A stretch of 64,000 nucleotides of DNA from Verrucomicrobiota bacterium (GTDB taxonomy: Bacteria; Verrucomicrobiota; Kiritimatiellia; CAIQIC01; JAGNIJ01), in the NCBI GenBank assembly GCA_022710725.1, contig JAKLGK010000003.1, forward strand, positions 186,001 to 250,000. Reading direction: 5' to 3'. The stretch's first letter is position 1, and each line of letters opens with the position of its first letter. Positions 35,750 through 44,191 of this stretch are shown here, in pieces. The notes beneath the pieces were generated by a model. That model was not told where the DNA came from. It searched no databases and saw only the letters and a program-made list of their open reading frames with translations. Made by a program: the position numbers and the translations under genes.

Positions 35750-35775
35750 TTTCCACACTTTGCAAAGTGTGGAAA
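35750..35775. repeat. 26-bp perfect palindrome between convergent genes
   Basis: TTTCCACACTTTG followed directly by its reverse complement. It lies 51 bases after one stop and 15 bases before the stop of the convergent MATE gene, a position that suits a bidirectional terminator. The same sequence recurs at 46026 and 46650. Confidence 0.85.
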
Positions 35776-35789
35776 TCGGCCGGCGGGCA

Positions 35790-37223
35790 TCAGTCGCCGG
35801 CGATCAGGGCCTCGGCGCCGGGACGGGTGGGCTGGATCGGGGTCTGGCGCTCGATCAACTCGATGGTCTTCCAGCGGCCGGACCGAAATCGCCACAGGAA
35901 CCCGGCGGCCATCACGAAGACAAACGCCGTCATCCAGGCCCAGGCCGGCACGATGCCGCCGCCCAGCAGGAAGATGATCACCATCTCCCCCGACATCCAG
36001 AAGCCCCACGCCATGACCACGGAGTAGATCATCACGAAGCGCGTGTCCCCGGCCCCCTTCAACGCCCCCGAGAGGATCAGGTTGACCGCGTCCAGCAGGC
36101 CCCACGCGGCCATCATCAGCAGGAGCCAGCGCCCCACCGGCAGGATGTTCTCGAGGGGCAGTTCCGCCCCGCCCCGCCAGGTGAAAAGCCGGAAGTAGGC
36201 CTGCGGGAACAGCGCGAAGGTCAGGGCTATGACGCCCATGTAGATCCAGCCCAGCTTCAACGAGGTCCATCCGGCCTTTTCGGCGATGGCGCCCTGCCGC
36301 CGCCCCTGGTACTGGCCGACGAGGATCGACGCGGCGATGCTGATGCCGATCAGCGGCATGAACGCGATGTTATTGATGCTCAACGCGATGTTGCTGGCGG
36401 CGAGGGCCGTCGCGCCGAGGCGGCCCGTCAGCAGGACGAAGAGCGTGAAAGCCCCGACGTCTAGCACCAGGTGCAGGGCGGCGGGCAGGCCGAAGCGCAG
36501 CATCCGCCGCAGGAGGACCGCGTCCCAGCGGAATTCCGCGCGGGTCCGGAACGGTTGGTCGTAGCGACGGGAAAAGTACAGCAGCAGGAGCAGCGCGGGG
36601 CTGACGAACCCCGAGATGACCGTCGCCCAGGCCGCGCCGCGTATCCCCATTTCGGGAAAGCCCCAGCGGCCGAAAATCATGGCGTAGTCCAGGACGATGT
36701 TGAGCACGTTCCCCATCACGTTCGTGACCATGGTCGTGAACGTGTCGCCGCGCCCGCTGAAAAACCCGCCGACCGCCGCGCCGAGGGGCGCCGTCACGCC
36801 GCCCAGCATCAGGATGGCAAAATAGGCCCGCTCCTCCGCCAACACCGCCGGCGCATGGCCGCTGATCCGCAGCAGCCACAAGCCCAGCGGGATCAGCGCC
36901 AGCATCAATGGCCACGACGCCAGGGCCAGCAGGGTACCCTGCGCCGTGGCGCGGCTGCAGCCGGGCCCGTTCCCGGCCCCGTGATACTGCGCCACGAAGG
37001 TGTTGGCGTAGCCGGCGAGCGCCATGAACCCGCTGACCATGGTGAACGACAGGATGCCCGCCGGCAACGCCGCCTGGATGGAGACCGCGCTGTACCAGGC
37101 CAGGAACAACCGATCCGTGAACTGCATCAGCGTGAACGAGCCCATGCTGAGAATCAGGGGCCAGGCCACCTTCAGGGTTTCCCGGTAACCGCCCGGCGTC
37201 AGGACTGGATCGCGGTCGTTCAT
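35790..37223 (-). CDS. MATE-family multidrug/cation antiporter
   Basis: A 477-residue protein with twelve hydrophobic segments in two similar halves, typical of MATE exporters: LILSMGSFTLMQFTDRLFLAWYS in the first helix, FVAQYHGAGN, and in the second half a matching stretch with FMPLIGISIAASILVGQYQGRR. Na+- or H+-driven export of cationic compounds is known for the family; the substrate here is unknown. A GTG at 37244 is the alternative start. Upstream on the minus strand a TTGCGG-18-TAGTGT pair may be the promoter. Confidence 0.92.
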   Translation of the reverse strand: MNDRDPVLTPGGYRETLKVAWPLILSMGSFTLMQFTDRLFLAWYSAVSIQAALPAGILSFTMVSGFMALAGYANTFVAQYHGAGNGPGCSRATAQGTLLALASWPLMLALIPLGLWLLRISGHAPAVLAEERAYFAILMLGGVTAPLGAAVGGFFSGRGDTFTTMVTNVMGNVLNIVLDYAMIFGRWGFPEMGIRGAAWATVISGFVSPALLLLLYFSRRYDQPFRTRAEFRWDAVLLRRMLRFGLPAALHLVLDVGAFTLFVLLTGRLGATALAASNIALSINNIAFMPLIGISIAASILVGQYQGRRQGAIAEKAGWTSLKLGWIYMGVIALTFALFPQAYFRLFTWRGGAELPLENILPVGRWLLLMMAAWGLLDAVNLILSGALKGAGDTRFVMIYSVVMAWGFWMSGEMVIIFLLGGGIVPAWAWMTAFVFVMAAGFLWRFRSGRWKTIELIERQTPIQPTRPGAEALIAGD

Positions 37224-37341
37224 CGCATGGGACAAGCCGAGCACACTACCGGATTTGTCCGGGCTTCCGCAATCCTTCCCCGCGCAAAAGACCGGCTTCC
37301 CGCGCCGGGTCGTTTATGGTAAAGCAGGCCCGGACCAAAAC

Positions 37342-38394
37342 ATGAGCCTGGGGGAAATCATCGGGCCGGTGCAGCGGTGGGACGCCGCGGGCCGGTCGAC
37401 CTGCATCGCCCTGCTTTTCCGGGTGGAGGGCTCGTCGCCCCGCCCGCCCGGCTCCCGCCTGGCTGTCAACGACCAGGGCGAAATGGCCGGCTATATCTCG
37501 CTGGGCTGCGTCGAGGGCGATGTCCGCGAGCATGTGCGGCAGGTGCTGGGCGGCGCGCCGGCGAGCGTGGTCCACTACGGGGTCGCGGATGAAACCGCGC
37601 TGGGCGTCGGCCTCTCCTGCGGGGGCCGGATCGATGTGCTGCTGACCCGGCACGAACCCGCGGACCCCGCATGGCGGGCGCTTTGCGCGGCATCAGCGCG
37701 CGGACACGCCGTCCTGGTCACGCGTATCCAGCCGGCGGATGGACGGCAGATGCTCCTCGACAGCGCGGGGACGCAATGGGGCGGACTGGGCATGGCCTCC
37801 CTCGATCAGCAGGCCGCGCAAGCGGCGCGGGACCTGGAGGGGGAGCGCCGGGCCATCCTGCGGCCCCTGGGCGAAGACCTTTGCCTCTTCGAGCCGATCT
37901 CTCCGCCGGCCCGACTGATCCTGGTCGGGGCCTCGCCCGTCGCCGCCTCCCTCTGCAAGCTGGCCTCGGCCATCGGGATGGACGTCACGGTCGTTGACCC
38001 GCGCCGCGATTTCGCCAACCCCCAGCTGTTTCCGGGCGCCCGCCGGATCGTGCTGGAATGGCCGGAGAAAGGGCTCGCCGAGGCGGGGGCCGGGCCCGAG
38101 GATGGCGTGGCCATATTGAGCCATGATGCCAAGTTCGATCTGCCGGGCCTGGAGAGCGCGCTGCGCGCGGGATGCCGCTATGTCGGGTTGCTGGGCGGGC
38201 GCAAGACCCAGGAGCAGCGAAGGAAGGCCCTCGCCGAGCGGGGGTTTTCCGCGGACGACCTGGCCCGGCTGCGGGGGCCGATCGGGCTGCGCATCGGATC
38301 GGTCACCCCGGATGAAATAGCCGTCTCCATCCTGGCCGAAATCATTTCCCTGTCGCCGTCCGCCATCCGCAAGAAAGAGGAGCATCACGAATGA
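37342..38394 (+). CDS. XdhC/CoxF-family accessory protein
   Basis: A 350-residue protein with the N-terminal XdhC_CoxI domain (ALLFRVEGSSPRPPGSRLAV and SLGCVEGDVREHV) and a C-terminal Rossmann-type XdhC_C domain (LILVGASPVAASLCKLASAIGMDVTVVDPR, then LLGGRKTQEQ and GLRIGSVTPDEIAVSI). XdhC proteins bind and sulfurate the molybdenum cofactor before its insertion into xanthine-dehydrogenase-type enzymes. No such enzyme lies in the window. Its stop overlaps the ATG of the next gene (ATGA). Confidence 0.9.
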   Translation: MSLGEIIGPVQRWDAAGRSTCIALLFRVEGSSPRPPGSRLAVNDQGEMAGYISLGCVEGDVREHVRQVLGGAPASVVHYGVADETALGVGLSCGGRIDVLLTRHEPADPAWRALCAASARGHAVLVTRIQPADGRQMLLDSAGTQWGGLGMASLDQQAAQAARDLEGERRAILRPLGEDLCLFEPISPPARLILVGASPVAASLCKLASAIGMDVTVVDPRRDFANPQLFPGARRIVLEWPEKGLAEAGAGPEDGVAILSHDAKFDLPGLESALRAGCRYVGLLGGRKTQEQRRKALAERGFSADDLARLRGPIGLRIGSVTPDEIAVSILAEIISLSPSAIRKKEEHHE

Positions 38395-39434
38395 AGCCCA
38401 CCCGTCGCCTGTATGCGCTTGTCGGCGCCGTTCTCACCCTGCTCATGTTCCGGCACCCCGCGGAGGCGCAGCGGGCCCGGATCGAGAGCCGGGCCGCGGA
38501 CCCGTACCAGGGCGCGATCCTCCTGGCGGCCGACGGGGAGGTCCTGTTCGAGGACAAGGCGGACGCGCCCGGCTACCCGGCCAGCATGGTGAAGATGATG
38601 AACCTCCTGTTGATCCTCGAGGGCATCGACCGCGGCGCCTGGAAATTGCAGGATCCCATTGTCATCACCGCCGAGTCGGCGGGGATGGGCGGATCGCAGG
38701 TGTTTCTCAAGGAAGGCGAGATGTTCCCGATCGAGGAACTGCTGTATGCCATGATGATTCAATCCGCCAACGATGCCGCCGTGGCCCTGGCCCTCAAGGT
38801 GGCCGGGACAAGGGAGGGCTTTGTGGAGCTGATGAACCGGCGCGCCGCCGAACTGGGGATGCGCAGCACGCGCTTCCACTCCGTTCATGGCCTGCCTCCC
38901 GCGGAAGGCCAGGAGCCGGACGTCAGCACGCCCCGCGACATGGCCCGGCTGTGCCTGGCGCTGTTGCGAAGGCCGGACGCGCTGCCGTTCACCTCCACGA
39001 TCAAGCGGCCCTTCCGTCCCGACGCGCCGGAACCGTTCATCATGGAAACGCACAACCGGCTGCTGAAAACCTTCGAGGGGTGTGACGGGCTCAAGACGGG
39101 CTACTTCAAGCTGGGCGGCTACTCCATGGCGGTCACCGCCCGGCGCGGTGACGCCCGGGTCATCGCGGTGATCCTTGGCAGCTTGAAACGCGAAGTGCGT
39201 GATGCCAGGGCCAGCGAACTTCTTTCGCAGGGACTGGCCGACCTGGCGCGCCGGCCCCCGCCCCCTCCCCCCCGCCCGGCCGTGACCGCCGCCGCGGAAC
39301 CGATCACTGCTCCTCCAGAGGAGGATGAGGCTGCTCCCGCCGGCCGCGCCTGGAAGTGGGGCCTGGCGGGCCTTGCCGTCCTGGCCGTCGCCGCCCTGGC
39401 GATCTGGAGCCGGCGACCGCGATTCAACCGCTGA
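38391..39434 (+). CDS. D-alanyl-D-alanine carboxypeptidase (peptidase S11, DacA-like)
   Basis: A periplasmic penicillin-binding enzyme that trims peptidoglycan pentapeptides. After a signal sequence (about 8-26), the three catalytic motifs are seen: SMVK at 65-68, SAN at 125-127 and KTG at 235-237. Instead of a DacA-type C-terminal beta domain and amphipathic helix, it ends with a Pro-rich linker (PPPPPP near 289) and a clear membrane helix (about 320-340) with a basic tail. It is translationally coupled to the XdhC gene. Confidence 0.92.
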   Translation: MKPTRRLYALVGAVLTLLMFRHPAEAQRARIESRAADPYQGAILLAADGEVLFEDKADAPGYPASMVKMMNLLLILEGIDRGAWKLQDPIVITAESAGMGGSQVFLKEGEMFPIEELLYAMMIQSANDAAVALALKVAGTREGFVELMNRRAAELGMRSTRFHSVHGLPPAEGQEPDVSTPRDMARLCLALLRRPDALPFTSTIKRPFRPDAPEPFIMETHNRLLKTFEGCDGLKTGYFKLGGYSMAVTARRGDARVIAVILGSLKREVRDARASELLSQGLADLARRPPPPPPRPAVTAAAEPITAPPEEDEAAPAGRAWKWGLAGLAVLAVAALAIWSRRPRFNR

Positions 39435-39540
39435 GGCGGGCCGATGCGCGACGGCACAAGGTGATTGTCAGGGACTTGCCCGCGGGTAGAATGCTCTTGG
39501 AGCGGTCGTGCATGCGCCGATTCGGGAAAGGAGGCCCGTT

Positions 39541-40071
39541 ATGAAGAAGAGCGTTGGACTGTGCCTGCTCGTTCTGTTTCTTGCCGTCAGCCTTCCGCGC
39601 GCGCGCGCCTACGAGAACGATTTATGGGGTGAGCCGCCCTCGCGGTTCAATCCCACCTGGTTCGTCGCGCCCTACGGTGCGTACTCCATCGGCGTCGGCA
39701 GCGAGCCGACTCCGGACGACACGGCCGGCGGCGGGCTGGCGTTCCACCTGGATTTTATCCGGCTGTACGGCGAGTTCCTGACCACGCTCGATGATTGGAC
39801 AAGGTACTACTATGGGGGTGGGGCCGATCTTTGCATCGTGCTGGTTCGGCACGACGGCATCAATCCGTACATCGGCGGGGGCGGTGGTTTTTACGGATTC
39901 AGCAATGACGAATTCGAGAATGTCGAGATGGCGTACGTCGTGGAGGGGCTGGCCGGCATCCGGTTGGGCTACTTCAACTTTTTTGCGAAGTACCGGCGCT
40001 TCGTCTGGACCGAGGCGGACTTCGCGGACGGCTGGGATTACGTCCAGGTGGGGGGCGGGTTCGCCTTCTAG
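39541..40071 (+). CDS. Small outer-membrane beta-barrel-like protein
   Basis: A 176-residue protein with a signal peptide (about 1-23, ending RARA) and short alternating strands rich in Gly, Tyr and Phe, ending in VQVGGGFAF with the terminal Phe usual for outer-membrane barrels. Eight strands are plausible. AAAGGAGG before the ATG is a strong ribosome-binding site. Function unknown. Confidence 0.65.
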   Translation: MKKSVGLCLLVLFLAVSLPRARAYENDLWGEPPSRFNPTWFVAPYGAYSIGVGSEPTPDDTAGGGLAFHLDFIRLYGEFLTTLDDWTRYYYGGGADLCIVLVRHDGINPYIGGGGGFYGFSNDEFENVEMAYVVEGLAGIRLGYFNFFAKYRRFVWTEADFADGWDYVQVGGGFAF

Positions 40072-40146
40072 CCCAAACGGGCATTGACGGCGCACGCGCC
40101 GGCCACTACGATTTCCCGCAGTTTGACATCAGCAAAGGAGACAACG

Positions 40147-40476
40147 ATGAGAATGCTCGTGGCAGGCATGGCGATGACGTTGGCGCTGCTGGTCGGCTGC
40201 AAGACGACGGAGTGCTGCAAGAAGTCCGAGTGTAAGAAGTCCGAAAAGGCCGAGACGACCCAGGTCGATATGAAGAAGGTGGAATCCTCCACGATCGACA
40301 AGATCGGGTACGACGCGGAGAGCCAGACGTTGACCGTCAGCTTCGACAACGGCGACACCTACAACTACAAGAAGGTGCCGGAGAAGACCTACAAGGCCCT
40401 GATGAAAGCCAAGTCCAAGGGCAAGTACTTCCACAAGAACATCAAGGACAAGTTCGAGTCCGAGAAAGCGGGCTGA
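40147..40476 (+). CDS. KTSC-domain lipoprotein
   Basis: A 109-residue protein with lipobox LVGC (Cys 18), a Cys/Lys-rich linker (TTECCKKSECKKSEK) and a C-terminal KTSC domain, with SSTIDKIGYD, LTVSFDNGDTYNY and VPEKTYKAL, ending FHKNIKDKF. KTSC domains are small and often sit next to enzymes or phage functions; the role is unknown. AAAGGAG precedes the ATG at 6-base spacing. Confidence 0.8.
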   Translation: MRMLVAGMAMTLALLVGCKTTECCKKSECKKSEKAETTQVDMKKVESSTIDKIGYDAESQTLTVSFDNGDTYNYKKVPEKTYKALMKAKSKGKYFHKNIKDKFESEKAG

Positions 40477-40498
40477 CACGAACCCCATCCACCGGCAC

Positions 40499-42007
40499 AT
40501 GAACCGCCGGACATGCGCTTGGAGAGCCGCTGCGGCGTGGGCCGCGGCGGCTCTTTTCTTGGCGGGCGGCTGCGGCGCGGCGGAGTCGCCTTCCACGCCG
40601 CGGGGCTGGAGCGAGCACCGCGACCCCCAGGGATTCACCGTCCCCCTGCCCCCCGACTGGAGCGCCGCGTCGGACACGCGCACCGGTCGCATCACGATCC
40701 GCGGCCCGGCGGACGAGGAAGTGGCGATCTGGCCGGTGTTCATCCCCGGCCCGCTGGATGCCTCCGCGGCCGGGGCCGTCCTCGGCCGTCTGGCGGAGCG
40801 CGTGCAGCCCGGCAGTCGCTGGGAGGCCCCGGAGCAGGCCGGGCCGTCGGCCGTTCGCGCGATCGGCCGCGCGGGCTCGCAAGCGGCCGTCGCCATTTTC
40901 AGTTGGGCGGCCAGCCCACGCGGCTCGGGGGGCTGCCTGTACATCGCCCGGGCGGCGGACGGCCCATTCCGCCAATCCGAAGAAATTTTTTCCAGCATCA
41001 TGGCGGGGTTCCGGGTGACCGGGCCTCCGTCGGACGGGACCCCGGCGAAGAAGGCCGCGGTTCAGTACGTGCGCTGGACCGATCCCCGGGAGCAGGCCTT
41101 CAGCGTCGAGGTGCCCGCGAGATGGAAAGTCCAGGGCGGCCTTTTCCGTTTCGCGTCGGTGGACGTCCGGGGCGCCATCGAGTTGGTTTCGCCCGACGGC
41201 GAGGTGCGCATCACGGCCGGCGACGCGGAACTGCCCAGTTTCACCGAACCCTCGTCCATGTTGATGATGACCGGGTTCCAGGAGGGCTCCTGGTACTCGC
41301 CGGGCTACGGGGTGAACATGATGGTGCGCCGCTACCTCCCCGGCCTTGCCTTCGCGCGGGAATACGCGGAGTCCCGGGTGGCCCGCGGCTGCACGGATGT
41401 CCGGATCGGGGAAAGCCGGGAGCGCCCGGATGCGGTGCAGGCGGTGAACGAGGTCAATGCCCGCTTCGGCGTATACGGCATTGCGCAGCAACTCACGGCC
41501 GGCGAGGTCTTTTTCACGGCCCGCATGGGCGGCCGCCCCGTGGAGGGTTATTGCTTCGCGGGCACGCAGCAGACCCAGATGAGCGGGATGGGCCTGTGGA
41601 AAGTCGAGCACCTCTTCACGGCGCTGGCCGCCGTGGAGAAAAAGGACCTGGCCCGCGACGTCCTCGTGCACCTGATCGAATCGTACCAGCTGAATCCCCA
41701 GTGGGTGGCCATGCAGCAGGGCATCACGGCCAACACCAGCAAGATCGTCAGCCAGACGCACGAGGAAATATCCGGCATCATCCAGGGCACCTACGAGAAC
41801 CGGCAGCGGAGCGACGACGAGATCAGCCGCCGCCGCTCGAACGCCATGCTGGAGGTCGAGGACGTGGTCGACCCGGTCACAGGGCGCGAGTTGAAGATCG
41901 AGAGCGGCTCAGACTATTACTGGATCGATCACCGCGGCACGATCGTCGGCACGGACACCCATACGCTGCCCGGCCTGGACTTCCGCGAGATGATCCGCCT
42001 GCCCTGA
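40499..42007 (+). CDS. Exported protein of unknown function, probably a lipoprotein
   Basis: A 502-residue protein with an Ala-rich signal and LAGGC (Cys about 25), so probably lipidated. Two beta-rich halves each begin with a similar segment, HRDPQGFTVPLPPDW near 40 and TDPREQAFSVEVPARWKV near 198, suggesting an internal duplication of a PsbP/DUF-type domain. A helical stretch with many polar residues (about 400-450) precedes the C-terminal YYWIDHRGTIVGTDT segment. It follows the KTSC gene by 22 bases. Confidence 0.65.
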   Translation: MNRRTCAWRAAAAWAAAALFLAGGCGAAESPSTPRGWSEHRDPQGFTVPLPPDWSAASDTRTGRITIRGPADEEVAIWPVFIPGPLDASAAGAVLGRLAERVQPGSRWEAPEQAGPSAVRAIGRAGSQAAVAIFSWAASPRGSGGCLYIARAADGPFRQSEEIFSSIMAGFRVTGPPSDGTPAKKAAVQYVRWTDPREQAFSVEVPARWKVQGGLFRFASVDVRGAIELVSPDGEVRITAGDAELPSFTEPSSMLMMTGFQEGSWYSPGYGVNMMVRRYLPGLAFAREYAESRVARGCTDVRIGESRERPDAVQAVNEVNARFGVYGIAQQLTAGEVFFTARMGGRPVEGYCFAGTQQTQMSGMGLWKVEHLFTALAAVEKKDLARDVLVHLIESYQLNPQWVAMQQGITANTSKIVSQTHEEISGIIQGTYENRQRSDDEISRRRSNAMLEVEDVVDPVTGRELKIESGSDYYWIDHRGTIVGTDTHTLPGLDFREMIRLP

Positions 42008-42027
42008 CCCGGCGCGCATTTTGCAGC

Positions 42028-42063
42028 TTGTCTTGGCGTTCGCGTCGGGCATCATACCGGCCA
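42028..42063 (+). promoter_or_regulatory. Candidate leaderless promoter of surE
   Basis: TTGTCT (42028-42033), 16 bases, CATCAT (42050-42055), then 7 bases to the ATG at 42063, with no Shine-Dalgarno. The hexamers are weak, but the layout matches other genes in the window. Confidence 0.35.
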
Positions 42064-42842
42064 TGCATATCCTGTTGAGCAACGACGACGGTGTCTACGC
42101 CCCGGGCCTGGCGGCGCTGCGCGAGGCCGTGAAGGATCTGGGCGATGTGCGCGTGGTGGCGCCCAGCGGCGAACAGAGCGCCGTCGGGCACGCCATCACG
42201 CTTTCCGACCCGATCAAGACCAAGAAGATATTCCGGAACGGATCCTTTTTCGGCCACGCGGTCGGCGGGACGCCCGCGGATTGCGTGAAACTGGCCGCCT
42301 GCGCCCTGCTGGACCACCGGCCCGACCTTGTGATCAGCGGCATCAACCTCGGGCCGAACGCGGGGATCAGCGTCATCTATTCGGGCACCGTTTCGGCGGC
42401 CACGGAGGGCACCATCCTGGGCATCCCCAGCATGGCCATCTCGATCGCCACCTTCAAGGATCCGGTCTGGGAGACCGCGGCGCACGTGGCCCGGCACCTG
42501 GCGGCGCTCATCCTGAAGAACGGATTGCCGCCGCGCACGCTGCTCAACGTCAACGTCCCCAACCTTCCCCTGGCCCGGATCCGCGGCTTCGCCGTGACCC
42601 ACATGGGCGAATCGCGGTTCGTGGAGACGTTCGACCGGCGCACCGATCCCCGGGGCAACGAGTACTTCTGGATGGACGGTGAACTGGAGCAGTACGGCGA
42701 GATGGCGGGCAGCGATCTCCAGGCCTTGAACGACGGGTTCGTTTCCCTGACCCCGATCTGGTTCGACCTGACGAACCGGGACGCGCTGCCGGTGTTGAAG
42801 CGCTGGCCGCTCGATCGGCCCGCCGCCTGGCCGGTGGCGTGA
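42063..42842 (+). CDS. surE: 5'/3'-nucleotidase SurE
   Basis: SurE is a metal-dependent nucleoside monophosphatase with activity on short polyphosphates. ILLSNDDGVYAPGL at the start holds the metal-binding DD pair, followed by VVAPSGEQSAVGHAIT, GGTPADCVKLA, VISGINLGPNAG and YSGTVSAATEG, all diagnostic. It has 259 residues. A frame extension of 14 codons upstream was rejected because the conserved region begins at the chosen ATG. Confidence 0.95.
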   Translation: MHILLSNDDGVYAPGLAALREAVKDLGDVRVVAPSGEQSAVGHAITLSDPIKTKKIFRNGSFFGHAVGGTPADCVKLAACALLDHRPDLVISGINLGPNAGISVIYSGTVSAATEGTILGIPSMAISIATFKDPVWETAAHVARHLAALILKNGLPPRTLLNVNVPNLPLARIRGFAVTHMGESRFVETFDRRTDPRGNEYFWMDGELEQYGEMAGSDLQALNDGFVSLTPIWFDLTNRDALPVLKRWPLDRPAAWPVA

Positions 42843-42845
42843 TAA

Positions 42846-43565
42846 CTACAGGTGGCGGATGACGTCCGTCTCCGCCCGCGCCAGCGCCTCGTGCATCGCC
42901 GAAGGCCCCTCGGCCTCTCGCAGTTCCTGAATCAACGCGGTGTCCCGGACCATCATGCAGAGGCGGGCCAGCACGTGCAGGTGCAGGCTTTCCTCCTGGC
43001 AGCAGACCAGGAAGAAGAGATCCGTCGTGGAGCCGTCCGTGGCGCCGAAAGGAATGCTCTGGATCGTGCGGCCCAGCGCCACGAAGGAATCCTCCGAGAA
43101 AAACGGGTTGGGGCTCCGGGGATGCAGCAGGGCGATGCCGCCGGGGATGGCCGTCGAGCACAGGCGTTCGCGGGATTCGATGCTCTTGAGCAGGTCGGCC
43201 GGGTCATAGAGCAGGCCCGCGCACTCCGCGATCTTGATCATCCCCCGGATCACCGAGGCCCGGGTCCGGCAGGTCATCGCCACCGCGATGCAATCGGCGC
43301 GGACCAACTCGGCGACGATCGCGTGCTGCCGGGAAAGGTCGTGCGCCCTGGCCGAGCTCTTCCGATGGAACACCTGCAGGTTTTCGCGGCTCGAGCCCAA
43401 CAGCCGCTGGGAGGCCCACGCATCGATGTCGTTCCGGCGAAAGACGACGCGAGCCCCCTTGCGCTCGAACGGGATGCCTCCCTGCCGGACCAGCCCCTCC
43501 ACGTCGGGTGGGGTCACGTGCAGGTAGGCGGCGAGTTCCGCCATTGTCATTTCACGATGGGGCAT
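42846..43565 (-). CDS. HTH domain fused to a PTS EIIA (PtsN-like) domain
   Basis: Residues 5-55 form a helix-turn-helix of the excisionase/MerR type (MTMAELAAYLHVTPPDVEGLVRQ, then FRRNDIDAW). Residues 85-239 form a PTS EIIA type-2 domain, with GGIALLHPR holding the phosphorylatable His at 148 and the typical LCMMVRDTALIQEL end. No PTS permease is nearby. I infer a phosphorylation-sensing regulator related to nitrogen-type PTS. The ATG follows GGGAG, with a TGGACG-17-TATAGT promoter upstream. Confidence 0.85.
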   Translation of the reverse strand: MPHREMTMAELAAYLHVTPPDVEGLVRQGGIPFERKGARVVFRRNDIDAWASQRLLGSSRENLQVFHRKSSARAHDLSRQHAIVAELVRADCIAVAMTCRTRASVIRGMIKIAECAGLLYDPADLLKSIESRERLCSTAIPGGIALLHPRSPNPFFSEDSFVALGRTIQSIPFGATDGSTTDLFFLVCCQEESLHLHVLARLCMMVRDTALIQELREAEGPSAMHEALARAETDVIRHL

Positions 43566-43596
43566 CTGTTCTCCCGCGCGGCTGATATCGGCCCGC

Positions 43597-43625
43597 ACTA
43601 TACGCAAGCCGGCGGAGAGCGTCCA
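43597..43625 (-). promoter_or_regulatory. Promoter of the HTH-EIIA gene
   Basis: On the minus strand TGGACG (43625-43620), 17 bases, TATAGT (43602-43597). Both hexamers and the spacing equal those at 2529-2557. It lies just upstream of the ATG at 43565, inside the 3' end of the next minus-strand gene. Confidence 0.55.
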
Positions 43626-44080
43626 TCGCTTTCGTCGTGGTCGCCCGGCGGCGGGCGGTACGGGACCGGGAAGGCGTGCTTGTAGTCGAAACGGCCCGCG
43701 ATGCGCCAGGCCAGGAAGTAGCCCCACGGGCTGGGCTTCGTGCTGAACTGGTCGCAGAGCAGATGGCTGCCCCACCCCAGGCATGCGCCGGACAGCAGCG
43801 GGGGCCAACCGCTCCACCACGCCAGCAGCGCCGAGAGAAGGAATCCTTCCCAGGCGTGCAGGAACAGGAAAGCCCGACGGAACTGCTTGCGGGAAACCGC
43901 CCGGAAGAAATGGGGCACGTCCAGCCGCGCCCCGTATTCGATCCAGTAATCGATCCAATGGTCGAGATCCAGAAGGACTCCGAAGGCTAGGAAGGACAGG
44001 CTCATCGGCGCGGATCGGGAGGCGGTGTATATCCCGGCGGCTCCCGCGATGGAAACGACCAGGTGGTGCTTGCCTTTCAT
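43598..44080 (-). CDS. Membrane-bound metal-dependent hydrolase-like protein
   Basis: A 160-residue protein opening with MKGKHHLVVSIAGAAGIY and containing LDLDHWIDY and, later, GWGSHLLCDQFSTKPSPWGYF, the His/Asp spacing of YdjM-like inner-membrane hydrolases (DUF457 and relatives). Three to four hydrophobic segments are present. The start lies 14 bases after the 3' end of tRNA-Thr on the same strand, with no Shine-Dalgarno, so it may be translated from the RNA left after tRNA release. Confidence 0.65.
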   Translation of the reverse strand: MKGKHHLVVSIAGAAGIYTASRSAPMSLSFLAFGVLLDLDHWIDYWIEYGARLDVPHFFRAVSRKQFRRAFLFLHAWEGFLLSALLAWWSGWPPLLSGACLGWGSHLLCDQFSTKPSPWGYFLAWRIAGRFDYKHAFPVPYRPPPGDHDESDGRSPPACV

Positions 44081-44094
44081 GGGCTCGCGTGGAT

Positions 44095-44170
44095 TGGAGC
44101 CAACGGTCGGATTCGAACCGACGACCTGATCATTACGAATGACCTGCTCTGCCAGCTGAGCTACGTTGGC
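44095..44170 (-). tRNA. tRNA-Thr (CGT anticodon), CCA encoded
   Basis: On the minus strand the 76-base sequence folds into a full cloverleaf: acceptor GCCAACG/CGTTGGC, D arm GCTC/GAGC, anticodon stem GGTCA/TGATC with loop TTCGTAA (anticodon CGT, reading ACG), T arm GTCGG-TTCGAAT-CCGAC, discriminator T, and genomically encoded CCA (44097-44095). It lies 21 bases after ilvD on the same strand. Confidence 0.96.
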
Positions 44171-44191
44171 TTACGCGTCGATGAGCGGCGA

